Of a stretch of DNA of 64,000 nucleotides, positions 43,526 through 50,935 are shown in pieces. Source of the stretch: Verrucomicrobiota bacterium (lineage in GTDB: Bacteria; Verrucomicrobiota; Kiritimatiellia; UBA8416; JABMPJ01); the NCBI GenBank assembly GCA_018648805.1, contig JABGQM010000008.1, positions 1 to 64,000 on the forward strand. Direction: 5' to 3'. Positions within the stretch are counted from its first letter, which is position 1. Every line of letters starts with the position of its first letter. The notes below the pieces were generated by a model. The model had not been told where the DNA came from and did no database searches. It saw only the letters and a list, made by a program, of their open reading frames with translations. A program made the position numbers and the translations under genes.

Positions 43526-46096
43526 ATGTGTGACTTAAGTGGTGTGTTCTGTTCTGTCGTAGCTTTCTTACTCTTGGCCGCCGTCCTGATTCCACAGCCG
43601 GCCACCGCAACCCCTCAAAACGGCGTGTTCTGGCGGATACTATATTCCGACACAACACCTATGGGGCCGGAGCGACCGGTCTCGGAGTATTCGGACTCGC
43701 CGGCCTACTCTCCCGCCGTGGCACGCGATACCAACGGCAACAGCATGGTCGTGTGGAGCTGCTTGAATAGAGACGGTAGCGACGGCGGGATCTTCATGCG
43801 CCGCTTTGGCCCGGATGGCATCCCCCTGGGAAGCGAGGTGCAGGTCAACACCTATACGGCGGGCTCGCAGTCTTACCCCGATGTGGCCATGGACGATGCA
43901 GGTAACGCGGTGGTGGTATGGCACTCGCACAACCAGAATGGTGACAACGGATACAACATCTACATGCAGCGCTACACCGCATCCGGGGCGACCGTCGGGG
44001 GAGAGACGCTGGTCAATACAACGACGAACGGTAACCAGAAGCTGCCCTGCGTCGCCATGGATGCCGACGGCGACTTTGCCGTGGCCTGGGAGGCCGACAA
44101 CCTGCCGGGAGGATCGATCACAGACATCGGCATGACGCTCTTCGACGAAACCGGCGCCTCTGTGACCGGCGAAGTGCTTGTCAACGACTACACCACGTCA
44201 GGACAGCTTCATCCAGCCATCGACATGCGATACGACGGCACCTTCGCGATCGTGTGGGAGTCGATGGGCAAGGATGGCAGCGGACGTGGCATCTGTGCAC
44301 ACCTCTTCCGCCATACGGGGGCAAAATACCAGAGCGAGTTCAACGTTAACACCAACACGGTTTGGGACCAGCAAGCCCCCGATGTCGCCTATGCACCCAA
44401 CGGACGCTACATGGTGACGTGGCACGATCCGTTGATGGATGGCGATGAGCTAGGAGTACGCGCGCGGTTGTACGACACAAACACCAATGCTTTGACCGGA
44501 GAGATCGCGGTCAATGTGTACACAAATGGCGATCAGAGGAACCCGCGCATCACGGCGGACAGCAAGAGCTCCTATCACATTGCGTGGGAAAGCTACGGCA
44601 ACGAAATAGGGCCTATCGAGGCCACCAATCCGGATTGCGGCATCTTTGGTCGACGCTTCGACAGCGATGGCAATGCGGTGGGGACCAGTGAGATTCAGGT
44701 CAACGAGTGGATAGAGCGGGCCCAATATGATCCAGCCATCACAGTTCGCAACAACGGAAAAATCGCGGTGGTGTGGGTAGGAGACGGCCAACAGGGGTGC
44801 AACCTGGTGGTGGATAAACGGGGTCCTGTCCACCCCGTTCTCCCGGGTGCAGATGCAGAATATACATTGGTTGTCAGCAACGCCGGGCCGATTACCGCCG
44901 ATGCCGTCATCCTGACCGATACCCCGCCCTCCAATGCCACGGTCGAAGCCATGTCGTCTGGCGGCGCCTTGAATGGCAACGGCGGCATCTCATGGACGCT
45001 CGGCGACATGGCGCCGGGCGCGTCAGCACAACGGGACATCACGCTCCGCATGCCTTCCTGTCGGGGGCCACGGGTCTTGTTGTCGTGCGAACGCAACGCG
45101 TTCGATGGCATGCTGCACCTCTTGGATCCGGTCACGTTTCGCACGCGCAGCAGCACCATGGTCACGGTCTCCAACACAGTGGTTGAGCAGGTGAGGACGC
45201 TGGCCCTGCACCCCCATACGGGCGATGTCTATGCCATGGTCACGCAGAGCGGCATGAGTACATTCGATCTCGTCAGGCTGAACCCCTTTACCGGTGACAC
45301 GGACTACATCGGCAACTGCAGCAACAAGGTGTCGGGCATGGCATTCGATAGCACCGGCGTGCTCTGGGGCGTGACCCCGAACAGCAACGGGAACCCCGCC
45401 GGAGATGAGTCGCTTTGCACGATCTCGCTTTCCAACGCAGTCATGACGATGGTGCTAACCGAGCTTGCGGGAGGGGATGGCGACGACCTGGGCTTCTGCC
45501 CGGACGACGGCATGCTCTACCATGTCTCGGGATACAACGATCCCCGTAATGATCCGGAAGACGGGGAGATCATGGAGACCATCGATCCCACCACGTTCAC
45601 CACGACACAGGTCACGTTGACGGGGCACGACTACAACGGGTGCATTGGCCTCTGTGATGACGGCGATGGCTCGCTCTTGGCTGTTGACCGTGACGGTGAC
45701 CTGTGCCGCATCACGACCGGCGGTGTGATCAGCCTGGTAACGAACCTGGATCACTCTTCGTCTGACATACTGCTGATGCGAGGCTACGCAAACATAGCCG
45801 AGGCCAGCGCCACTACCGAGGATATCCTCCCCGCCAATGACCGGGATGTCGTGGTGACTCACGTGTCAACCGACGTCACCGGCCTCGCTCCCGAAGGCGA
45901 GGGCACACGTCTCACGTGGCACTCTGAGTCGGGCCTGGTTTACCGGGTGCAGACGGCCACCAACCTGCTGGATGCGTGCTGGGTGGATACCGGCACGGAC
46001 CTGCCCGCGGTCGGGGGGACCATGAGCGTGGTATTCACCAACGCCCCGGTCCCCTTCCGCGCGTACCGCTTCAACATGAACCCCGCAAACCCCTGA
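43526..46096 (+). CDS. Secreted seven-blade-repeat / DUF11 surface protein
   Basis: An 856-aa exported protein; ATG 43526 is preceded by GGGAGG. The signal peptide is at about residues 1-27. Seven repeats of 50-60 residues follow (VAMDDAGNAVVVWHS ... I-x-x-RF...G...VN), plausibly a seven-bladed propeller (about 50-420), then a DUF11-type repeat domain (EYTLVVSNAGPITADAVILTDTPP, about 430-520), then a second propeller-like region with TFDLVRLNPFTGDTDYIGNC-like motifs, and a C-terminal module ending YRFNMNPANP. Related in style to the 16403 protein. Probably cell-surface recognition. Confidence 0.85.
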   Translation: MCDLSGVFCSVVAFLLLAAVLIPQPATATPQNGVFWRILYSDTTPMGPERPVSEYSDSPAYSPAVARDTNGNSMVVWSCLNRDGSDGGIFMRRFGPDGIPLGSEVQVNTYTAGSQSYPDVAMDDAGNAVVVWHSHNQNGDNGYNIYMQRYTASGATVGGETLVNTTTNGNQKLPCVAMDADGDFAVAWEADNLPGGSITDIGMTLFDETGASVTGEVLVNDYTTSGQLHPAIDMRYDGTFAIVWESMGKDGSGRGICAHLFRHTGAKYQSEFNVNTNTVWDQQAPDVAYAPNGRYMVTWHDPLMDGDELGVRARLYDTNTNALTGEIAVNVYTNGDQRNPRITADSKSSYHIAWESYGNEIGPIEATNPDCGIFGRRFDSDGNAVGTSEIQVNEWIERAQYDPAITVRNNGKIAVVWVGDGQQGCNLVVDKRGPVHPVLPGADAEYTLVVSNAGPITADAVILTDTPPSNATVEAMSSGGALNGNGGISWTLGDMAPGASAQRDITLRMPSCRGPRVLLSCERNAFDGMLHLLDPVTFRTRSSTMVTVSNTVVEQVRTLALHPHTGDVYAMVTQSGMSTFDLVRLNPFTGDTDYIGNCSNKVSGMAFDSTGVLWGVTPNSNGNPAGDESLCTISLSNAVMTMVLTELAGGDGDDLGFCPDDGMLYHVSGYNDPRNDPEDGEIMETIDPTTFTTTQVTLTGHDYNGCIGLCDDGDGSLLAVDRDGDLCRITTGGVISLVTNLDHSSSDILLMRGYANIAEASATTEDILPANDRDVVVTHVSTDVTGLAPEGEGTRLTWHSESGLVYRVQTATNLLDACWVDTGTDLPAVGGTMSVVFTNAPVPFRAYRFNMNPANP

Positions 46097-46116
46097 GCAA
46101 TGTTGCGAGGGAACGC

Positions 46117-46530
46117 CTACTGCTGCGACATGATCGTGCCGAGGCGTTCCTGGGCTTTGCGCACATCGGGATCGGTCATGTGGGGCATGATCTTCATGAA
46201 AGTGCTGGCCATCTTCTCGCCGACGGCTTCAGATTCCTCTAGAGCAGCCTCCAACTCTTTGGGGAGTTCCTTCCCGCCTTCAAGTTCGGGGTATTTCTCG
46301 GACAGGGCCTTCATCTTGGGTAAGAAGCCCTCCATCTCGTCGGCATAGCCATTGATCGCCTTCGCGATGGACTTGGCATCGTCCGCCTTCTCAAGCTCCG
46401 CAATGTAGGCCTCCGTGGCCTTCGCGAACTTGGCGTTCTCCTTCTTTACATCGGCATATTTGCTGCCACAGCCACTAACCACCACGGCCGCCACCAGCAG
46501 CCCCACCACAGGAACCAGAATGCTCTTCAT
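46117..46530 (-). CDS. Small helical lipoprotein
   Basis: A 137-aa lipoprotein (lipobox VVSGC, Cys21) with an AAGGGAG ribosome-binding site. The mature part is Lys/Glu/Ala-rich and helical (KSIAKAINGYADEMEGFLPKMKALSEKYPELEGG). No family recognised. It is convergent with the 43526 surface-protein gene. Possibly a stress or envelope lipoprotein. Confidence 0.75.
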   Translation of the reverse strand: MKSILVPVVGLLVAAVVVSGCGSKYADVKKENAKFAKATEAYIAELEKADDAKSIAKAINGYADEMEGFLPKMKALSEKYPELEGGKELPKELEAALEESEAVGEKMASTFMKIMPHMTDPDVRKAQERLGTIMSQQ

Positions 46531-46690
46531 GTTGAACTCCCTTTACGCTACTAGAGCGACACCTGTCGCCACGCGACCCGCTGCCACGCAGACTCGACTT
46601 CATCATGCTACCCTTCCCGGCAACCGGCCTCAAGAACGAACCATGCGCGAATCGATCAGCCCTATACAATCTCGTTGACCCTATCTACAT

Positions 46691-46724
46691 GATCTTATAT
46701 ATATGTACTAGATCTTGTATGTAC
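46691..46724. repeat. Direct repeats upstream of the TA pair
   Basis: GATCTTATATATATGTAC (46691-46708) and GATCTTGTATGTAC (46711-46724), two near-identical direct repeats spanning the likely promoter of the toxin-antitoxin genes, about 22 nt before ATG 46746. RHH antitoxins commonly bind such repeats for autoregulation. Confidence 0.55.
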
Positions 46725-46745
46725 CCCGCAACAGAGGAATAAGCG

Positions 46746-47060
46746 ATGCCCCAGGACGCCACGCTACACGTGAAGCTGGACAGCACGACGGATATAAAGC
46801 TGAAGAAACTCGCCTATGAACAAGGCAAGAGCAAGGGTCAGCTTGTCAGGGAGGCCCTCTCCGCCTGCTACCAGACCGCAATGGATGACCTGCCACTGCG
46901 GCAACGCAGGGCCATCGCGGCCTACCAGGGCGGCTACATCAGCACGGGGAAGCTCGCGCGAGAGATGGGCATGCACGTCCTCGAACTGAGAGGGTGGCTT
47001 AAGGAGCACGGCATCGCACTCAACACCACTTTCGCCGAGAAAGACACCGCGCATGCGTAA
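46746..47060 (+). CDS. Antitoxin: RHH N-terminus with UPF0175-type C-terminus
   Basis: A 104-aa protein. Residues about 5-42 are a ribbon-helix-helix DNA-binding motif (LHVKLDSTTDIKLKKLAYEQGKS, QLVREALSACY); residues about 50-100 match the UPF0175 region (LRQRRAIAAYQGGYISTGKLAREMG). AGAGG precedes ATG 46746. It overlaps the PIN-type toxin gene by 8 nt. It would neutralise the toxin and autorepress the operon via the upstream direct repeats. Confidence 0.8.
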   Translation: MPQDATLHVKLDSTTDIKLKKLAYEQGKSKGQLVREALSACYQTAMDDLPLRQRRAIAAYQGGYISTGKLAREMGMHVLELRGWLKEHGIALNTTFAEKDTAHA

Positions 47061-47565
47061 GAGCAGAGAGGCATTCCTCTTCGACACGGTCGCTCTCAGC
47101 AACTTCGCGCTGGCAGGTCGCCTCGACCTCCTGCTTGCACGCTACGCAAGCAAGGCGGAGATCACACCCGAAGTCTTTGACGAGATCATCAATGGTGTCG
47201 TTGCGGGCTACTTCGCCCTGAAGGAGATCGAGGATGCCGTGAACGACGGTCTCATCGCTCTCGCGCCGCCACGCTCCTCTTCCGCTGAACGGCAGGCCTA
47301 TCGCGAACGTCTCCACATCCTTGGACCCGGTGAAGCCTCCTGTATTGTACATGCCACATTCCGAGGCGGAACGGTCGTCACAGATGATCGCACGGCGCGT
47401 CAATGCTGCAGTGAGCGCAACATACCCGTCACGGGCACCGTCGGGATTCTGAAGGCATGCTGCCGGGATGGCGCCCTGTCGATCGAAGAAGCCGACGATA
47501 TCCTCGATCGCATGATCGACGCCGGATACTACGCCCCCGTGCAACGGATCAACGATCTCGGGTGA
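47053..47565 (+). CDS. PIN-like (DUF3368-type) toxin
   Basis: A 170-aa PIN-fold ribonuclease candidate: FDTVALSNFALAGRLDLLL carries the first PIN aspartate; TGTVGILK and the DDRTAR segment (about 120) provide further acidic residues, in DUF3368 order. The short overlap with the antitoxin gene and the matched types make a VapBC-like TA module likely. Its 3' end is convergent with the TonB receptor gene. Confidence 0.82.
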   Translation: MRKSREAFLFDTVALSNFALAGRLDLLLARYASKAEITPEVFDEIINGVVAGYFALKEIEDAVNDGLIALAPPRSSSAERQAYRERLHILGPGEASCIVHATFRGGTVVTDDRTARQCCSERNIPVTGTVGILKACCRDGALSIEEADDILDRMIDAGYYAPVQRINDLG

Positions 47566-47609
47566 ACGGGCGTCAGCCGATCCGTTCGCACGGGAGTTGA
47601 GGTCGGCGC

Positions 47610-49733
47610 TCAGAAGGTCGACTGCAATGCCAGCACGAGGTTGCGGCCGGGTTCGTTGAGGCCGGAGCCGTGGATGCGGTAGTCTTCGTCGGTGATGTTC
47701 TCGACGGCGAGGGAGACGGCGAGCGTGTCGCTGTAGTCGCATCCGGCGCGACACTCGTAGACCGTGTAGTCGGGGGTGCCGCCCGGTGGAATGCGGCTGC
47801 TGTCGGACAGGTCACGCGTGGAAAGCCTGTCGGCAGCGGCGGCCAGGGCGCAGGCGCCTTCGACCCAGTAGCGATCTGAGATGTCCCAGCGCAGGCCGAG
47901 ACGGCCGGTGGGCGGCATGAGTCGGTCGATGGTCTCGGTGGTAAGCACGGCCTCTGATGTCGGATAGGTATCGACCTCCCCATCCATCCATGTGAACACG
48001 CCGAACGCGGTAAGGCCTGAAGCGAAACGGTAGCGCGCATTGAACTCCACGCCCTGGACGTAGCCGTCTCCGCCGTTCTTCTTGGTCACTTCGCGCTCAT
48101 CGTCGATCATGCGTCCGGTCGGGGTGCGCACAATCATGCCGTCAATGCGGGTATGAAAACAGGCCAGCTGCGCTACGAGATCGGGGGTACCGGCCGTAAG
48201 GCCTATCTCGTACGAGACGAAGCGCTCGGGGTCGAGATCGGGCGAGGGCGTCTCGATCTCATCGGTGCGGGCACTGTCCAGCCGGGTCAGGTCTGAGAGG
48301 TTGGGGGCGCGGAATCCTTGTGACAGACCGGCGAAGGCGGTCCAGGTCGCCTCGCGGTTCAGGGCATAGAGCACACGCGCACTGCCCACCACGGCATCCC
48401 AGTCACCTGCGACAGCGATCTGCTCGCCCGTGGCCGGCGATTCAACCGCATCGGCATCGGCCTGCGCCAGCTCGTACCGGCCACCCAGAAGCAGGGAGAG
48501 CCGTTGCGTCAGAGGCAGTTCATCCTGCAGATAGAACCCCAGCGTGTCGTAGGTGGCATCGTCGCCCACCGGCCCCTGGATCGCCGTGCTCAGCACGGAT
48601 CCATCCGGGTTGAGGGTCCGCTTGAAGGAGTCGACTTCGTCGTGATAGCACTCGGCACCGTAGAGCAGTTGTCCGATCGATGAGGGCGACTTGAACGATA
48701 CAAACGCGCCGTAGGTATGCACATCGAAGCCCTGGACATCATGGCGTGCGCGCGTGCGCAGGCGGTCGCGATCCTCCACCTGGAGCTGGTGTGAGATACC
48801 AGCGTGAATTTCCTCGGCGAATCCGGCACCATCGAGCTGGTGATACTGGAGATAGGTCAGGCTACGCTCCTGGTCGAGCACGCGGCGCAGTTCACTGCCT
48901 ACCGAGAGTCCCGCCCAGTCGATGCCGTAGATCGTCTTGTGCGTCCGCCAGGCGTCATCGACCTCAACGTCCTGGTGCGCCAAAACCAGGTAGGCGTCAT
49001 CGCCTAGAAAATACTCCAGCTTGGCATCCCAATCCTGTTCATCATACCCGGTCATCGCCTGGGCGCCGACAGTGCGTCCGCCCTCAATGTCGCCGAAATC
49101 CTTGAATGTGTAGCCGAGCGTCAGGGCCAGCCGGTCGTTCAACTGACCGATCGATTCCGCCCGTGCCACGTGTGAGTCTTCTGCGCTGCTGTAGCGGTAG
49201 TAAAGCGTGCGATCCCAACGGCTCCCCGGCCGGATATCCCGCACCCCACGGCTCATGGCATTGACGGTGCCCCCGACGGCATCACTGCCGTAAAGGGCCG
49301 AGAAAGGACCGCGCACCAGTTCAATACGGTTCAGGCCGAGTGCATCGACCGTGTTCCAGTACTGGTTCGGCCCCTCGCGAAAAACCGAGTTATTGAGCCG
49401 GATGCCGTCCACCATGCACAGCGTGCGCTGACTCGTGAAGCCACGGATATAGGGCGAGCCCTGGCCATGCCCCGTCTTTTGGACCATCACCCCCGCCTCA
49501 TCGGCCAGCGCTTCGGGCAGCGTGCGAACCGATTTCTCTATGCGCAGCACATCGGCCGGTAGCACGCTGGCGGCATAGGGCGCGTCTTTCAAGAGCCGCG
49601 CTTCACGCGTGGCCGTGACCACAACCGTAGGCGTATTCGACTCCGCGACGCCCTCACTTGCCCCGGAACCCGCCACCCAAGCCGTGCTGATGATCGACGC
49701 TATCACCAGCCGCAATGCTGAACGGTGCGTCAT
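47610..49733 (-). CDS. TonB-dependent outer-membrane receptor
   Basis: A 707-aa receptor (signal peptide to about residue 25, ATG 49733 with GGGAGGGG 6 nt upstream; a longer in-frame ATG at 49802 is less likely). The TonB box region PTVVVTATREARLL (about 36) is followed by the plug (about 45-160; GSPYIRGFTSQRT, VDGIRLNN, NRIELVRGPFSALYGSDAVGG), then a 22-strand-type barrel ending LVLALQSTF (C-terminal Phe). Similar to siderophore/haem/cobalamin receptors (CirA/BtuB type). It is divergent from the DtxR-family gene and shares its operator-bearing intergenic region. Confidence 0.94.
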   Translation of the reverse strand: MTHRSALRLVIASIISTAWVAGSGASEGVAESNTPTVVVTATREARLLKDAPYAASVLPADVLRIEKSVRTLPEALADEAGVMVQKTGHGQGSPYIRGFTSQRTLCMVDGIRLNNSVFREGPNQYWNTVDALGLNRIELVRGPFSALYGSDAVGGTVNAMSRGVRDIRPGSRWDRTLYYRYSSAEDSHVARAESIGQLNDRLALTLGYTFKDFGDIEGGRTVGAQAMTGYDEQDWDAKLEYFLGDDAYLVLAHQDVEVDDAWRTHKTIYGIDWAGLSVGSELRRVLDQERSLTYLQYHQLDGAGFAEEIHAGISHQLQVEDRDRLRTRARHDVQGFDVHTYGAFVSFKSPSSIGQLLYGAECYHDEVDSFKRTLNPDGSVLSTAIQGPVGDDATYDTLGFYLQDELPLTQRLSLLLGGRYELAQADADAVESPATGEQIAVAGDWDAVVGSARVLYALNREATWTAFAGLSQGFRAPNLSDLTRLDSARTDEIETPSPDLDPERFVSYEIGLTAGTPDLVAQLACFHTRIDGMIVRTPTGRMIDDEREVTKKNGGDGYVQGVEFNARYRFASGLTAFGVFTWMDGEVDTYPTSEAVLTTETIDRLMPPTGRLGLRWDISDRYWVEGACALAAAADRLSTRDLSDSSRIPPGGTPDYTVYECRAGCDYSDTLAVSLAVENITDEDYRIHGSGLNEPGRNLVLALQSTF

Positions 49734-49850
49734 AACGATCCCCTCCCCATGAACCCTTCTTACCCGCCACATACCACTTCCTGTGCACTTGTGAGCCACC
49801 AAACTTAGTGCGCAGAGGCAATCACGGCAAGAGTAAAGTCATCAACATTG

Positions 49851-49865
49851 TTAGCCTTGTCTAAA
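49851..49865. promoter_or_regulatory. Candidate DtxR-family operator (imperfect)
   Basis: TTAGCCTTGTCTAAA: right half matches TCTAAA exactly, the left half has one mismatch. Lies between the TonB receptor and the DtxR-family gene. Confidence 0.55.
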
Positions 49866-49882
49866 AAGGCTTGCAGTCTGAA

Positions 49883-49898
49883 TTTAGATATGTCTAAA
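49883..49898. promoter_or_regulatory. Candidate DtxR-family operator (perfect)
   Basis: TTTAGATATGTCTAAA: perfect 6-bp arms with 4-nt spacer, about 30 nt upstream of ATG 49929. Same core as the site at 53500-53513. Confidence 0.8.
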
Positions 49899-49928
49899 TA
49901 CACCGCTTAACACTACGGGGAGAAGCGC

Positions 49929-50456
49929 ATGGATGCGACAACAACAGAGCTGAGTGCCAGTCTTGAGGATTACCTCGAGGCGATCTACCAGGTGATTGCG
50001 GAACGCGGCGAGGCGCGGGCGAAGGATATCTCCGTGCGGCTCGGTGTGGCCGCCTCATCTGTGACCAATGCGCTGCAAGGCCTGGTGAAGCGCGAGCTGG
50101 TGCAGCATGCGCCCTACGACCAGATCGCGCTGACCGAGCAGGGCGAACAGATCGCACGCAACGTGGTGCGTCGCCACGAGGTGCTCACCGATTTCTTTAC
50201 GGATGTGCTCTCGGTCGATCCCGACACCGCCGCCACCGCGGCCTGCAAGATCGAACATGTCGTGGGCGACACCATCGTGGAACGTCTGGTCGAGTACATC
50301 AAGTATGACCAGCGCTGCAATCATGGCGGCGCCACGTGGGTCGAAGGCAAAGGCTTTGTCTGCCGCAACGCCCTGGATACACGCGCGCTGTGCGATGAAT
50401 GCACTGCCCAGGGCTTCTGTCGTTTTCTGGGGCCACCGACAGAAGAGGGGGCTTAA
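49929..50456 (+). CDS. DtxR/MntR-family metal-dependent repressor
   Basis: A 175-aa winged-helix regulator: HTH LEDYLEAIYQVIAERGEARAKDISVRLGVAASSVT (about 10-45) and a metal-sensing dimerisation region with ERLVEYIKYDQ. A C-terminal extension has several Cys (CRNALDTRALCDECTAQGFC), possibly a metal or Fe-S site not typical of MntR. GGGGAG precedes ATG 49929. Divergent from the TonB receptor and upstream of the Feo genes; expected to repress them when iron-replete via TTTAGA-N4-TCTAAA sites. Confidence 0.92.
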   Translation: MDATTTELSASLEDYLEAIYQVIAERGEARAKDISVRLGVAASSVTNALQGLVKRELVQHAPYDQIALTEQGEQIARNVVRRHEVLTDFFTDVLSVDPDTAATAACKIEHVVGDTIVERLVEYIKYDQRCNHGGATWVEGKGFVCRNALDTRALCDECTAQGFCRFLGPPTEEGA

Positions 50457-50458
50457 GC

Positions 50459-50935
50459 ATGCCCAGGCAACCGTTGAATAGCCTCGCCGAGGGCCAGGAG
50501 GGCTTTGTGGTGGCCCTGCGCGGCGGTCGTGATTTCCAACAGCGCATCGCCACTCAGGGGCTAAACGTCGGGTCATGGGTAACGGTCGTGCAGAACGGTG
50601 GCGAGGGCGCAGAGCGAGGTCCCGTGGTCGTACGCAGCGGTGAAACCGAACTGACCATCGGGCACGGCATGGCGAAGAAGATACTCGTGAGTGATCGCGT
50701 CAAGATAAAGGATCTCCAGATCGGCCAATCGGCGCGCGTGACCGGGTATGCCACGCGCGACAGGGATTACCGGCACAAGCTGCTGCGCATGGGGATGGTC
50801 AGACAGGCCGACTTCACGTTGCTCCGTGTCGCGCCGCTCGGAGACCCGGTCGTCATTGAGCTCAGGGGATCCAACCTGACACTGCGCAAGGCTGAGGCCG
50901 ATGCGGTCGAGATTGAGGTCATCGCAGAATCATGA
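50459..50935 (+). CDS. Tandem FeoA-domain protein
   Basis: A 158-aa protein with two consecutive FeoA SH3-like domains (about residues 5-75 and 80-155): LNSLAEGQEGFVVALRGG ... and LKDLQIGQSARVTGYATRD ... LLRMGMVRQADFTLLRVAPLGDPVVIELRGSNLTLRK. FeoA is the small cytosolic partner of FeoB; a fused tandem is a variant. ATG 50459 lies 2 nt after the regulator stop. It overlaps feoB by 4 nt (ATGA). Confidence 0.92.
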   Translation: MPRQPLNSLAEGQEGFVVALRGGRDFQQRIATQGLNVGSWVTVVQNGGEGAERGPVVVRSGETELTIGHGMAKKILVSDRVKIKDLQIGQSARVTGYATRDRDYRHKLLRMGMVRQADFTLLRVAPLGDPVVIELRGSNLTLRKAEADAVEIEVIAES

